Origin: a virus
DNA length: 30,209 nt
Virus record (IMG/VR): IMGVR_UViG_3300044634_002097
Coordinates: 1 to 30,209 of that record
Direction: 5' to 3' (one strand)
The notes below the pieces were generated by a model. That model was not told where the DNA came from, searched no databases, and worked only from the letters and a program-made list of their open reading frames with translations. Below are positions 1 through 9,784 of the stretch, piece after piece. Position 1 is the stretch's first letter, and each line of letters begins with the position of its first letter. A program made the position numbers and the translations under genes.

Positions 1-3000
1 CTACCTCTTCTCCTATATTTTTTGCTACAGCTCCTGCTTTTTTAGCAGCAGCTCCAATAGGATAACTAGCAAATAATTCTGCATTAATATAAGGTTGTGT
101 GTTCATTCCTCGTACATCAGTATCAGAATCTGTATGTACTATTGCTTGAGAAGCCATTCTTTCTGGATGTGCATAAACAGATTTTCCTGTAGATATATCA
201 AATAAAGCACTTGCTCTACCTCCTATATTTAATCCTGTTAAAGGCCCTTTTCCTAAAGTATAATCTAATTGTCCTGAAACTTTAGGCCCCATTCTTCCAG
301 CAGCCCCTTCTCCACCTTTAACTCTTTGTTCATAATTTTCAATAACTTCTCCAGAATTTAATTCTTCTAAGCTAACAGTAGGAGCATAAGTTCTTATTAC
401 ACTATATGGAGCTTTTGTTTGAACAGTGAAAGGAAAACTTCCTCCTACATATCCATGTAATTTTCCTCTAGACTTTCCTGGGTCTTTTTTATTAAAGTGT
501 ACTTTAACTCCAGGTTCTGCTCCTGCATAAAATCCTCTATTTTGGCTATAACCTAATATAGCGTCTGCAAAAGCTTCTCCTCCTGGACCATACTCAGCAT
601 TAGTATCTCCTAATTTACTAGCTAAACCTACACGACCTTCAATACCTATTTCTTTTGGACGAATTCCTCTAGTAAATTTTTCATAAGGAGCATTTGGAAC
701 TCCTATTTCTCTAGCATATTCTCCTTCTAATTCAAATCTAGAAGGATCTTTTGCATATGCAGCAGCATTATCTGTATAGTCTTGATAAAACTTTAAAGAT
801 GCAGGAACTACAAGTCTATTGTTTTCTGCAGTAGATCTATTTAAATTAGGTTTTGTTAAACTTACATTATAACCTAAAGAATTAATATAATCGCTATAGT
901 TATAACTTGCAGGAGAATATTCTAATCTAAGTGCATTAGGATTTTTAATTTCTTTATAACCAGCACTTTTGATTCTAGATTTTCCGCCATTATCATATAG
1001 ATTTCCTCCCATTTCGTGCTCTACTTTTTTAGCTTTGCCTTTAATGCTAACTTTTTGATTGCCAGGAGTTTTTGCAAATTCTCCTGATGCGTGTCCGTAT
1101 GCTAACCATTTTTGGTAAGCTCCTTTAGATTTAAAATTCATAGCTCCACCAGATTTAAAAGTAGTAGAATCATCTTCTGCTAAAGTACTTGTCGTAGGTA
1201 CTTTTCCTGAAGATTTCATTCCTTGTAGACCTTGATTTAATATTTCTTTTCCTTCAATTAATGCAGGTCTAGATGCTCCTATAGCTCCTATCGGCATTAA
1301 TGTAAAATCTTCAACAGCAGGACGAGGTAATAAATGTTCTGCTGGATTTACTAAATTAGGATCTTTTACTAAAGTTTGTAATTCAGGATTAGATTTAAAT
1401 ATATCTAAATTCTGATAACCTTCTGGATTAGCTGCAACTTCTCTTAAACCTTGTAATGTTTCATCAGAATATCCACTTAATTTTCCTGATGCAATTAAAC
1501 TATCTACATCTGCAATTGTTGGGATACTTCGTTGTCTAGCAATTAATCCCGCTCCTTCTGGTTTTATATTAGCTAAACTTTTTCCTGCAGCAGCGGCTTT
1601 TGTTTGCGGCACTCGATGTACAAATATTTGTTCTTGTCCTTTAGCATAATTAAAGGCATCAGGATTATCTTTCAAACTACTATAATATCTATTTCTTGTA
1701 GGACTTAAAGTTCCTTCAGCTACTGCTTTTTCATATGCAGCAAGATCTTCTACAGTTTTAAAATTAACTAAATCGTCTCTTTTAAATATGTCTGATATAG
1801 AAGCTTTTCCTGTAGCAACATTTCCGAGTCCTAATCTTTGTGATTGTCTAGCAGCTTCTCTAGCTCCTGATAAAGCTCCTAATCCTACAGGTACTCCAAG
1901 GTTTAATCCTGCATTTAAAAGTTCGGCATTACGAGTCTCAGTATCTCCTTGCCTCTGTGCTTCTACAGCATTTGTAAGATTGCCTACTCCTTGTGCCCCA
2001 AAATATATATCAGCAGCATTTCCTGCTGTAAGTCCTGAACCTAAAATCTCTGTTCCTGCTAAACCTGCTAAACCTTCTAATGCAGCAGGTACAGCACTAG
2101 CACCAAGAGGAAGCGCCCACATCCAATCTGTAGATTCTACTGGTGCATCATTATAGTTATTCCAAGCATTAGCTTGTTGCCCTGGAGTAGCAAACTTTTG
2201 TTCTTCTTTTGCTATTAATAAATCTCTTTGAGCATCTTCAATAGAATTAAACATTCCTTGTTTAACTAAAGCTTCAGCATTACTTTGTAATTCAGGAGTA
2301 ATAAATTGTGCAAGTTGATTAGCATCCATAGATTTATACATAAATCCTGGATCTTTAACATTTTTAACAGCAATACTTCTATCAATATTTTGAGAATATT
2401 GATTTAAGTTTTCTGCTTGCATTGTATTTTTAGCTACATTCTGAAGTGTTTCGCTAGGAGCAGTAGGTTGTAACAACGGGTTATAATTCTTTGTCCTTGG
2501 TTGCACTACTGCTTGCTTATTTAACAACGCTGTTCTTTTACCTGATGGATCATTAACAGGAATAAAACCGTTAGTACCTGGCGCACTTATAAACCACTTA
2601 TTATTTACTTTTTTATATTGAGCATCGGGTCTTCCTGCGTAGGTGTAAATAGGACCACCTAGATCATAAGTGTTAGCATTGATTTTCTTTTCTTGAGCTA
2701 ACATTGCTTTAGTAGGTTTTTTACCAGAACCTTTATTTGCTCTAATATTATCCCATAGACCTCTTTGAGAATAACTACCGTCAGCACGTTTTAGCATTCC
2801 ACCTTTTGCAAAATTTATAGGGCCTTCTGTGTTTCTTAAAAAAGTTTGTTCTTCAGGACTTGCAATAGATTCATTATATGTAGCAATATTTCTACCATAC
2901 ATATTAGTAATAGGTCTATACCCAATCTTTCTATCTTCATCTACAGCGTGTTGAAATGTTTGGTGCGCAGGAGATTTTAAATATTCTCCCGTATTACTAT

Positions 3001-3658
3001 TAATACTATATGCATGGTAATATCCATCATTTTGCTTTGGTTGACTATAATCAAATACCGATGGCCTACCCTCAGAATCCCAATATCCTCTTATATCATA
3101 AGTAACATCATCTGTTTGTAGATTTTCAGGTAAAGTATTATAAAACTTTTTAAAAGCTTTTTCTTCTGCAGAATTTAATTTTGTTAAAGGTCCTCCGTTA
3201 ACATAAGCATAACCTTTGCTAGGGTAATTGAGATCTTTGCCTTCTCCTTCTAACTGTGGAGTATTAGACATAGATAAAACACTTCCACCGTATTTATAAG
3301 GTGCAGGATATTGTCCTGATGTAGAAGCATAGATGCTATCTTTTAATCCTCTACCGCCTTGTCTAAAACTATCTTCTGGTAAAGAATAACCACGGTCAAA
3401 ATATCCACCGTCTCTAAACATACTTCCTAATGCAGAAGCATAAGTGCTGTTTAGTAACTTTCCTGTTTCATTATCTCTATCATGGAGTGGTCCTCCGTCT
3501 GCGTAATAGTTTCCTAGATCTGATGCAAAGAAACTATTAGGATAAGGTTGCGCTAAAAGCTCTCCACCATTTTCAAACGGTAAAGCTGTAGTATCTCGAT
3601 ATACAGGTATTCCTTTTGATTTATAAGGATGTGGAATATTTTTAGGCTTCTTCTTCAT
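1..3658 (-). CDS. Giant virion cargo-like protein, 3' end beyond window
   Basis: Reading the minus strand from the ATG at 3658 gives an uninterrupted frame of 1,219 codons to the window edge, so the C-terminus is missing. The start overlaps the stop of the upstream tail gene as TAATG, which supports both calls. The N-terminal 160 residues contain GG doublets at about 31, 55, 84, 101, 124 and 155, mostly after an aromatic and a charged or Asn residue (YYADGGPL, FRDGGYF, YVNGGPL); more occur near 286, 334, 837, 884 and 891. Residues 512-600 are Gly/Ala-rich and hydrophobic. A Lys/Trp-rich module lies at 840-892. From about 1005 onward there are alternating, glycine-rich strands. In crAss-like phages, very large genes follow the stabilization gene and encode capsid cargo and virion RNA polymerase. 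By position and size this is probably an ejected cargo protein; no catalytic motif was seen in the part present. Confidence 0.8.
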   Translation of the reverse strand, partial: MKKKPKNIPHPYKSKGIPVYRDTTALPFENGGELLAQPYPNSFFASDLGNYYADGGPLHDRDNETGKLLNSTYASALGSMFRDGGYFDRGYSLPEDSFRQGGRGLKDSIYASTSGQYPAPYKYGGSVLSMSNTPQLEGEGKDLNYPSKGYAYVNGGPLTKLNSAEEKAFKKFYNTLPENLQTDDVTYDIRGYWDSEGRPSVFDYSQPKQNDGYYHAYSINSNTGEYLKSPAHQTFQHAVDEDRKIGYRPITNMYGRNIATYNESIASPEEQTFLRNTEGPINFAKGGMLKRADGSYSQRGLWDNIRANKGSGKKPTKAMLAQEKKINANTYDLGGPIYTYAGRPDAQYKKVNNKWFISAPGTNGFIPVNDPSGKRTALLNKQAVVQPRTKNYNPLLQPTAPSETLQNVAKNTMQAENLNQYSQNIDRSIAVKNVKDPGFMYKSMDANQLAQFITPELQSNAEALVKQGMFNSIEDAQRDLLIAKEEQKFATPGQQANAWNNYNDAPVESTDWMWALPLGASAVPAALEGLAGLAGTEILGSGLTAGNAADIYFGAQGVGNLTNAVEAQRQGDTETRNAELLNAGLNLGVPVGLGALSGAREAARQSQRLGLGNVATGKASISDIFKRDDLVNFKTVEDLAAYEKAVAEGTLSPTRNRYYSSLKDNPDAFNYAKGQEQIFVHRVPQTKAAAAGKSLANIKPEGAGLIARQRSIPTIADVDSLIASGKLSGYSDETLQGLREVAANPEGYQNLDIFKSNPELQTLVKDPNLVNPAEHLLPRPAVEDFTLMPIGAIGASRPALIEGKEILNQGLQGMKSSGKVPTTSTLAEDDSTTFKSGGAMNFKSKGAYQKWLAYGHASGEFAKTPGNQKVSIKGKAKKVEHEMGGNLYDNGGKSRIKSAGYKEIKNPNALRLEYSPASYNYSDYINSLGYNVSLTKPNLNRSTAENNRLVVPASLKFYQDYTDNAAAYAKDPSRFELEGEYAREIGVPNAPYEKFTRGIRPKEIGIEGRVGLASKLGDTNAEYGPGGEAFADAILGYSQNRGFYAGAEPGVKVHFNKKDPGKSRGKLHGYVGGSFPFTVQTKAPYSVIRTYAPTVSLEELNSGEVIENYEQRVKGGEGAAGRMGPKVSGQLDYTLGKGPLTGLNIGGRASALFDISTGKSVYAHPERMASQAIVHTDSDTDVRGMNTQPYINAELFASYPIGAAAKKAGAVAKNIGEEV

Positions 3659-6600
3659 TAGAATATTTGGACATCATAGTAAGACATTAATTTGTTGCAA
3701 ATAATCTCTTTGTTATACGAGTTATCAAAGTATAAAGTTACAATAAAATACGTACTACGCAAACGATCTTTTTGACTAGTGCTAATTTGGTTTCTAGGTA
3801 TTTTAACGCGCCATTTATCAAATTTACGTTTTAATCTATTTGAGGAGTAAAGTATCTTACCTGTATCTTGATATTCTGTTTGAACCCTAAAAGCTGTAAT
3901 AGTTTGTGTACGATCTATTACTTTAGCATCATTTCTTACAACAGAATTATATTCTAAAGTTCTAAGAACTTTATTGAAATCTGCATTAGGATTAACTACC
4001 ATTGTAATGTAAGCCTCTTGTACTTCTCCATAAAATTCTCCCCAATTTCCTATATTATGGGTATATACAACGTCTTGATTTTCTGGATCAGGGGACATTA
4101 ATATATCTCCATTTTCTAAATAAATTGTAGGGGTTGCAGAATAATGAGAAGAAAATTGTTGTAGTAAGTCATCATAAACAATACTAGCATTAAAAAATCT
4201 ATCTTCTTCAGGATTTACTTCTCTAGAATTTCCTATAATAGTAAATAAAATAGTTAAAGGATCGCTACCTGTAGTAAATTCTGTTTCTACTAAATAATAT
4301 GTATCTGTAGATTCTACAAAAATTATATCTCCTGGATAATAAGTAGTTCTTACTAAAGGAAGTAAATAAGTTCCTGTGCCTCTAAATGTAAAAATTATTT
4401 CATCATTAACTTTATCTCTTCCTATTGTAATACCTCTAGATAAAATGGGATTATCACCTCCATTTTCTTTTCTCCAAAATATAGCATCAGGTAAAAATTT
4501 AAGCCAACTGTGAATACCTTTAAGTTCGGAAATAGGAACATTACCATCTTCTATTTTTCCTCTTAAAAATATTTTTCTGTGAATTGCATCAAAGAAATAT
4601 ATTCCGTTGTCTGTAGTTTTTACTCCCCACTGATGAATAGCTCCGTGCTCTTTAGAATAATATTGATGCTTACCGAATCCTTGACCTGTACCCAACTCTG
4701 TAGGAACTCCATCAGCAGTAGTAGTAATAGCGGCTCGGTTAATAGCGTAGACTCCTACTGCTTTATCCTGAATAAAATGTATTAAGTCTTTCCAGTTAAC
4801 TATTTTATTTATAGGGCCGTAGTCATCAATATCATAGTAATTGTTAATTCCAAATTGTGTCCACGAATCTATTAGTTCATTGTTAATCTTAACATTAGAA
4901 AGATATGCTCGAACATCGTTGATAATACAATCTCCTTGTTCTTCTGGTTTAACTACATATACAATCTCTCTATTTTCTTGCGAAGCAATTGTCATATAAT
5001 CATACATTCGCAATGAAGGAGCAATTGTATAAGAGTTTCCGTTTTCTTGTTTTAATAAAGCGTACTCACCTGTATTCCAAGTAAATTTAGCTTGAGTTTT
5101 TAAAGTAGCTCCTGTTGCTAAATCTAAATTAAAATGACATTCTATAGGATAAAGTTCAGTGACACTATTAGTTTTTCTGTATAAATCATTTCCGTCAGAT
5201 CCTTTAAAATAAAAATCTTTTTCAAGTTCGGCAAGTCCTGCTTGGAAAGTAAACATTCCTATAAAAGTATCTCCACCATAAACTATTGGGCTTGGGGGTG
5301 TAAGAGCATTTATTTCTATCACTGGAGATGCTATCATAAATTTGTTAATCTCTAAAGCATTTTGAGAATAACCGTCGTAAACTTCTGCTCTAGGAATTAC
5401 TATATCTATAATAGGAGTACATTGACTGTGTATTCCTAAATTAGGTGCAAATGTTAAAGGATTAGCTACATCTGTTCCTCCAGAAAGTCCTCCATTTAAT
5501 ACATTAGGAGATCTAAAATAATTATACATTTGAGAAGGTAACCCTGTTATAGCTAAACCTGTTAATGGGTCAATGTTGATATAAGTCATATTACCTATTA
5601 CTCCTGATCCTGATTTATAAATCTCAGGAGTAGTTGTACTAGCACTTCCTTGTGGGTTATTTAAATGAGCAGCAGCATTTAAAAAGTCGTCTATTACATA
5701 ATAGTTTCTCATATAATAGCTGTCATAATTACTAGTAACTTTTTCTTTATAATCACTAGTGTATGGCATAGCCATAAAAACAGCATTCTTAAACTTTTTA
5801 ATCTGATGCACAGGAGATGAAGATACTACAGGAAAAGTATTTCTAACAGTTGTTCCCCACTCTTGACAGTTATCTGCTAAATCTATACCATTAAGATCTA
5901 TATTTCCTCCACCTAATTGAGTTCGGCCGTTATATCCATAAGCACCAACAATTAATAATGAACTGTTAGTAGCAATTGATGGGACTAATACTTGGGTGTT
6001 TTGTGTACCATAAGATAATTCTGGAGAATAGAATCCTATGTAATCTCCTTTTAAATAATAATCTCCAAGAGGAGATACTTGAATTTGAGTAACACTTGGC
6101 GAAGGGGGAGTAGCATCTACATCATGGTCTGTAAGTGTAGTAAAAGCTGCGTTAAGATTTCCTGAAGATCCCGCATAAGGAAATAAATGTAATGCTCTAC
6201 CGTTAGTAACTCCTTCTGGAATACGTAAATCAAAGTTTACTCCTGATGCTGGTGCTACAACAGGGGCTCTCCAAAATGTTTTTAATACTCCTTGTGCTAA
6301 ACGATGGCGATCAGACTCTTCTCTTTTAACCCTTACTATTTGATAACTAGTAACTTTGTTTAATAAAGATGCACAAGAAGTAAGGTCTATACTAAATTCT
6401 ATTCCTAAACTAAGTCCTATAGTATTAAATTGAAAAGGAACACCTGCATTCTCTTCTAATGCTGTAGGATAGTAATAATAATCTACTCCGTCTACTGTGC
6501 AAGTAACTTCATCGTTAACATCACTTAAATCTGGAAACTTAATATCTCCAATGTACTCTACATAAGTAGCCTCACCTTTGTTAGTATAAAATACTATACC

Positions 6601-8124
6601 AAAACGATAAACTTCTCCTCTTTTATATCCTCTTAATAATCCTGACAAAAATGGTGAAGCAAAACTAGGAAAAGTCGTATTAGTATAATCTCCGTATCCG
6701 TCGTTTAAATTATGAAGAGGAAAATCTGGAATATTAGATACGTTTCCAAAACCTGCTGTAGGATTATTACCGTCGATAGTCATACGTTCTAGATGAAACT
6801 TATAACTAATGTTAGGCCCGTCTCCTCCTAATGTAGTACCGTTAGCTTTATATTTATATTGAAGATTAGTATGCCAATTAGGATCCCATTGAGCATCTGT
6901 GTTGTATCCCCTAGTTGCCGAAGCTACACTGCTTACATTAAAAGCATTTTTTAAATTATTAGCTAAAGTACCTGGAGTAAATGGCGGAGAAACAATTCCT
7001 CCTACATTTCTATATCTTCTAGTTTTAGCATCAAAAGTTTCACCAGGTTCTAATAAATCTTGCACACTAACTATTGAGCCTTTTATGTTAGCAATAACTA
7101 ATGAAGCATCTTTTTGAGTTAATGTTTTTGCAGTTTTAAAAGGATAAGATTTAGTAGTAAAAGTTAAAAGTTCTATTGGAAATTCTTGTCCTTCTACTCC
7201 TGTATAAGTAAAAGTAATTTCTGGTAAATTATTAATATTAGTTTCTTCTGCTAAAGTTACTTCTGGTACAGGATTTAAAGAACTACCGTTTGGATATCTA
7301 ACTACAATAAGTTGTATTGTTTCATACTGTCCGTAATTACTAGTATCGATTGTAACCTCAATAGATTTACTAGTATTTTCATCTAGTAAATCTGATCCAA
7401 AATAATTAGCAGATTGTGTTAAAGTTTCACTTGCAGGTACTATGTGAAACAAATTACTTGGAGGAGAAACAAGAGTTTCTTTACCATCTACAGTAACAAG
7501 TCTGTAAGCTACTTGGTATGTTCCTGCTAACATAGATCCCCCACCTGTTACTACTTTTAATAACGGTTGAGTATATTCAATATCGGGAAAAATATCTAAT
7601 AATCCAGGAACAATATTAGGAAGATTAGGATCTACAATATTAATAGTTCTTAAAAAATTATTGTAATCTGTCCAATATACTCTTTGTTTACAGTCTGATT
7701 CATAATGACCAATTGCTTCTATTGGCCATTCTTTGTTAAACATTAGTATATTACTATAATAAACTAAACTTGGGTATCCAGGTAAAATTTCTAAAGTTGC
7801 TTCGTCATACTCTACTTCATAAATCCAACCGTTTGATCCTGAATCATCTGCTACAAAAAATACTATTTTATTTCTAATTGTAGTATATCCAATAATTGCT
7901 ACTGTTCCTACAGCAGACCAAGTTCCAAAAGGATCACCTTCTTCAGATTCTGTAGGAATAGTAAATGCTTCAGTGTTACCTTTAATATTTGTCCAAGACC
8001 CCATAGATTCTCCACGATCTGTAGAAATTCTAATGTCGTTAGCATCTATATAAAAATTAGGTTGAATTACGTCTCTACCTGCATCTTTATTGAGTCCTGA
8101 ATAATTATTTATATGTCTTTCCAT
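3658..8124 (-). CDS. crAss-like tail stabilization / muzzle-type protein
   Basis: The protein has 1,488 residues and starts with the motif NNYSGLNKDAGRDVIQPNFY followed by DANDIRIST and NIKGN. I recognise this N-terminus from the large 'stabilization protein' of crAss-like phages, a distal tail component compared with P22 gp10 in earlier annotations. The rest is rich in Asn, Tyr, Thr and Gly with many short beta-like segments (for example YQVAYRLVTVDGKETLVSPPS near residue 205), as expected for a large beta-structured tail protein. No signal peptide or TM segment is visible. One base separates its start from the stop of the tail tubular gene, and its stop overlaps the next start as TAATG. This tight neck-tail cluster supports the assignment. 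Whether it is the structural muzzle or another tail part cannot be told from sequence alone. Confidence 0.75.
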   Translation of the reverse strand: MERHINNYSGLNKDAGRDVIQPNFYIDANDIRISTDRGESMGSWTNIKGNTEAFTIPTESEEGDPFGTWSAVGTVAIIGYTTIRNKIVFFVADDSGSNGWIYEVEYDEATLEILPGYPSLVYYSNILMFNKEWPIEAIGHYESDCKQRVYWTDYNNFLRTINIVDPNLPNIVPGLLDIFPDIEYTQPLLKVVTGGGSMLAGTYQVAYRLVTVDGKETLVSPPSNLFHIVPASETLTQSANYFGSDLLDENTSKSIEVTIDTSNYGQYETIQLIVVRYPNGSSLNPVPEVTLAEETNINNLPEITFTYTGVEGQEFPIELLTFTTKSYPFKTAKTLTQKDASLVIANIKGSIVSVQDLLEPGETFDAKTRRYRNVGGIVSPPFTPGTLANNLKNAFNVSSVASATRGYNTDAQWDPNWHTNLQYKYKANGTTLGGDGPNISYKFHLERMTIDGNNPTAGFGNVSNIPDFPLHNLNDGYGDYTNTTFPSFASPFLSGLLRGYKRGEVYRFGIVFYTNKGEATYVEYIGDIKFPDLSDVNDEVTCTVDGVDYYYYPTALEENAGVPFQFNTIGLSLGIEFSIDLTSCASLLNKVTSYQIVRVKREESDRHRLAQGVLKTFWRAPVVAPASGVNFDLRIPEGVTNGRALHLFPYAGSSGNLNAAFTTLTDHDVDATPPSPSVTQIQVSPLGDYYLKGDYIGFYSPELSYGTQNTQVLVPSIATNSSLLIVGAYGYNGRTQLGGGNIDLNGIDLADNCQEWGTTVRNTFPVVSSSPVHQIKKFKNAVFMAMPYTSDYKEKVTSNYDSYYMRNYYVIDDFLNAAAHLNNPQGSASTTTPEIYKSGSGVIGNMTYINIDPLTGLAITGLPSQMYNYFRSPNVLNGGLSGGTDVANPLTFAPNLGIHSQCTPIIDIVIPRAEVYDGYSQNALEINKFMIASPVIEINALTPPSPIVYGGDTFIGMFTFQAGLAELEKDFYFKGSDGNDLYRKTNSVTELYPIECHFNLDLATGATLKTQAKFTWNTGEYALLKQENGNSYTIAPSLRMYDYMTIASQENREIVYVVKPEEQGDCIINDVRAYLSNVKINNELIDSWTQFGINNYYDIDDYGPINKIVNWKDLIHFIQDKAVGVYAINRAAITTTADGVPTELGTGQGFGKHQYYSKEHGAIHQWGVKTTDNGIYFFDAIHRKIFLRGKIEDGNVPISELKGIHSWLKFLPDAIFWRKENGGDNPILSRGITIGRDKVNDEIIFTFRGTGTYLLPLVRTTYYPGDIIFVESTDTYYLVETEFTTGSDPLTILFTIIGNSREVNPEEDRFFNASIVYDDLLQQFSSHYSATPTIYLENGDILMSPDPENQDVVYTHNIGNWGEFYGEVQEAYITMVVNPNADFNKVLRTLEYNSVVRNDAKVIDRTQTITAFRVQTEYQDTGKILYSSNRLKRKFDKWRVKIPRNQISTSQKDRLRSTYFIVTLYFDNSYNKEIICNKLMSYYDVQIF

Positions 8125-8125
8125 A

Positions 8126-8956
8126 TTATACTGATGTAGCGCCTCCTGCAGTAGGATTTGACATTACGCTTGTAGCATTAATTGTAGATACTAATCCTAA
8201 AGTTGCTTTAGGTCTAAATTTACGAAGTTCTGGAAGTTGCATATTAGCAAAGAAACTTGCGTGATCCTGTAACTGTGGAATAGTACGTACAGTTGCATTT
8301 TTTACTGTTTCTGCCTCATCTACACCGTTCCATTGTTTAGCATGGTTAACTGCTTGAGCAAAATACCAATCACGATCTCTTTCTATAATTTGATATTTGT
8401 CTCCTGCAAGCTCGTTACGTATCCAAAGTTTTCTTGCAATTTTATGTGCAATATAATGAGCCCCTGCTTCTAACCATTGTTGTTCTGCAGGAATAGTAGG
8501 ATAGCCACACTCGTCAGTTGGAATAGCGGAATAACTCATTGCGATAATACCGTGATTTTGCGAAGTAAAAATATATCCTTGTCCTACCGTATAAGTATTT
8601 CTAGATTCTGAAGTATAATCACGATTATCTAGATGATAACGTTTGTGAAAATAATCAGTCTTCCAACGCATTGGAACCATACGGCCTTTTCCGCATTGTG
8701 CCTCTTCAATAGTTTCTACTCCTTCTATAGTTGCAGTTTGCCCTATTTTATAAAGATCAAAAGGAAGATCCGCTCTACCATCACATACTTCCATATAGGC
8801 AATTTTTTCTTCCATAGTCACACCTACATTTGTGTGTGCCATGAATTCTGCTAACCATTCTACTCCTTCTTCTTCGTTAATATCGTAGTTAAAGCCGAAA
8901 TCCCTGATAGTTTTATCAAGGATTGTTTTATATGAAACGGTATGTCCAGCGTACAT
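8126..8956 (-). CDS. crAss-like tail tubular protein (P22 gp4-like)
   Basis: The product has 276 residues. The N-terminus has the features I associate with the crAss-like tail tubular / neck protein: a helical stretch with TILDKTIRDFGFNYDINEEE, then VEWLAEFMAHTNVGV, then DGRADLPFDLYKIGQTA. Such proteins form a ring below the portal. The middle contains YTVGQGYIFTSQNHGIIAMSY and a following helix rich in Trp and Arg, a pattern of virion connector proteins. Its ATG overlaps the upstream stop codon (TAATG). The gene lies between the IHF-like gene pair and the stabilization-type gene, the usual neighbourhood of this family. The identity is family recognition, not a measured similarity. Confidence 0.75.
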   Translation of the reverse strand: MYAGHTVSYKTILDKTIRDFGFNYDINEEEGVEWLAEFMAHTNVGVTMEEKIAYMEVCDGRADLPFDLYKIGQTATIEGVETIEEAQCGKGRMVPMRWKTDYFHKRYHLDNRDYTSESRNTYTVGQGYIFTSQNHGIIAMSYSAIPTDECGYPTIPAEQQWLEAGAHYIAHKIARKLWIRNELAGDKYQIIERDRDWYFAQAVNHAKQWNGVDEAETVKNATVRTIPQLQDHASFFANMQLPELRKFRPKATLGLVSTINATSVMSNPTAGGATSV

Positions 8957-9249
8957 TATCCTAAACCATTAATTACTTTTTCTAATCTTTCAGCTAAAGA
9001 AGTTTTTTCTTCTAAAGGATCCTCTGTGTGTACAGATTTTTCTTCTGAATATTGCCACATTCCTTCAGCATCTTTAAATCGCTTACATACTTTTTTGATG
9101 TAACCGCCTTCAACTTTTTCTACTTTTACTTCTTCAGAAGAACCATCAGCAAATTCTTTTTTAATACACTTTGTTTCTGATTCTACTGCTTTGTTGTTAC
9201 CAGGCATTTCTTTCATTTCGCCTAGTTCTACCATCATCATCTTATCCAT
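8956..9249 (-). CDS. Small charged protein of the neck/tail cluster
   Basis: This is a 97-residue highly charged protein (many Lys and Glu), with two Cys and a Trp in its central part (GGYIKKVCKRF, GMWQYSE). I do not recognise a domain. The chosen ATG at 9249 overlaps the stop of the IHF-like gene by eight bases. A second in-frame ATG lies at 9240 and would remove the overlap. Its own stop overlaps the next start as TAATG. The location between the IHF-like and tail tubular genes, and the tight coupling on both sides, suggest a virion or assembly role. Confidence 0.7.
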   Translation of the reverse strand: MDKMMMVELGEMKEMPGNNKAVESETKCIKKEFADGSSEEVKVEKVEGGYIKKVCKRFKDAEGMWQYSEEKSVHTEDPLEEKTSLAERLEKVINGLG

Positions 9250-9784
9250 AATAAAATACTTTTCTGTTAGGGTCTTTAACTACTTTAGCTATTAGTCTAG
9301 AATATTGTCTAGACGGTTTAAACTTATAAAAATTTTTATACTTAAGAGCAGTGGTTATTTTATCCCAATGATGCTCATAAAATTCTTGTGATGTATGCTC
9401 GTTTTCGTGATAAATAACTGTTTTATCTTTTATCTCAGTTATTTGCTGACGATTTAAATCTGGATATTTATTATGCCAATGTGCCCAGGTTTTATGCCAA
9501 TCAACTCTTAGTGTTTTAGATTTAATTCCTTCTTTATTAAAAAACACTAATTTTTTAGATCTTATTCTAAATTTTCCAACAGATGGTATTTTAATTTCTA
9601 ATCCTGTTGTTACAATTTCTTCGCTAAATGTAGAAATTAAATCTTTTAAAAAAGCATTATAAACTACTTTATCTACTTTATTTTCTTTTGAATGTAGCAA
9701 ATAATATTTCCAAAAGTCACTTTTTTTTACATTGCCTGTAACTTTTCCTTTTCCTCTTTGTAAATATGTTAGTTTATTTGACAT
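9242..9784 (-). CDS. IHF/HU-like DNA-binding protein of crAss-like phages
   Basis: The protein has 180 residues. Residues 18-76 fit the start of an HU/IHF fold: a helix with KSDFWKYYLLHSKENK, a helix with KVVYNAFLKDLISTFSEEIV, then the strand turn IKIPSVGKFRIR. The C-terminal third (about 115-180) is extra compared with a normal HU subunit of about 90-100 residues, and is rich in Lys, Tyr and His. crAss-like phages carry an 'IHF subunit' gene in the structural cluster next to the tail tubular and stabilization genes, and this gene has that position. The extension and virion-cluster position suggest that it has become a structural protein rather than a free DNA-bending factor; that is inference. 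Its ATG overlaps the upstream stop as TAATG. Confidence 0.75.
   Translation of the reverse strand: MSNKLTYLQRGKGKVTGNVKKSDFWKYYLLHSKENKVDKVVYNAFLKDLISTFSEEIVTTGLEIKIPSVGKFRIRSKKLVFFNKEGIKSKTLRVDWHKTWAHWHNKYPDLNRQQITEIKDKTVIYHENEHTSQEFYEHHWDKITTALKYKNFYKFKPSRQYSRLIAKVVKDPNRKVFYYG

Noticed and set aside
1788-2156. Plus-strand open frame of 122 codons
   Set aside because: It lies wholly inside the continuous minus-strand frame of the giant protein, has a Pro/Ser/Cys-rich composition typical of an antisense shadow, and is the only plus-strand frame of that size in the region.
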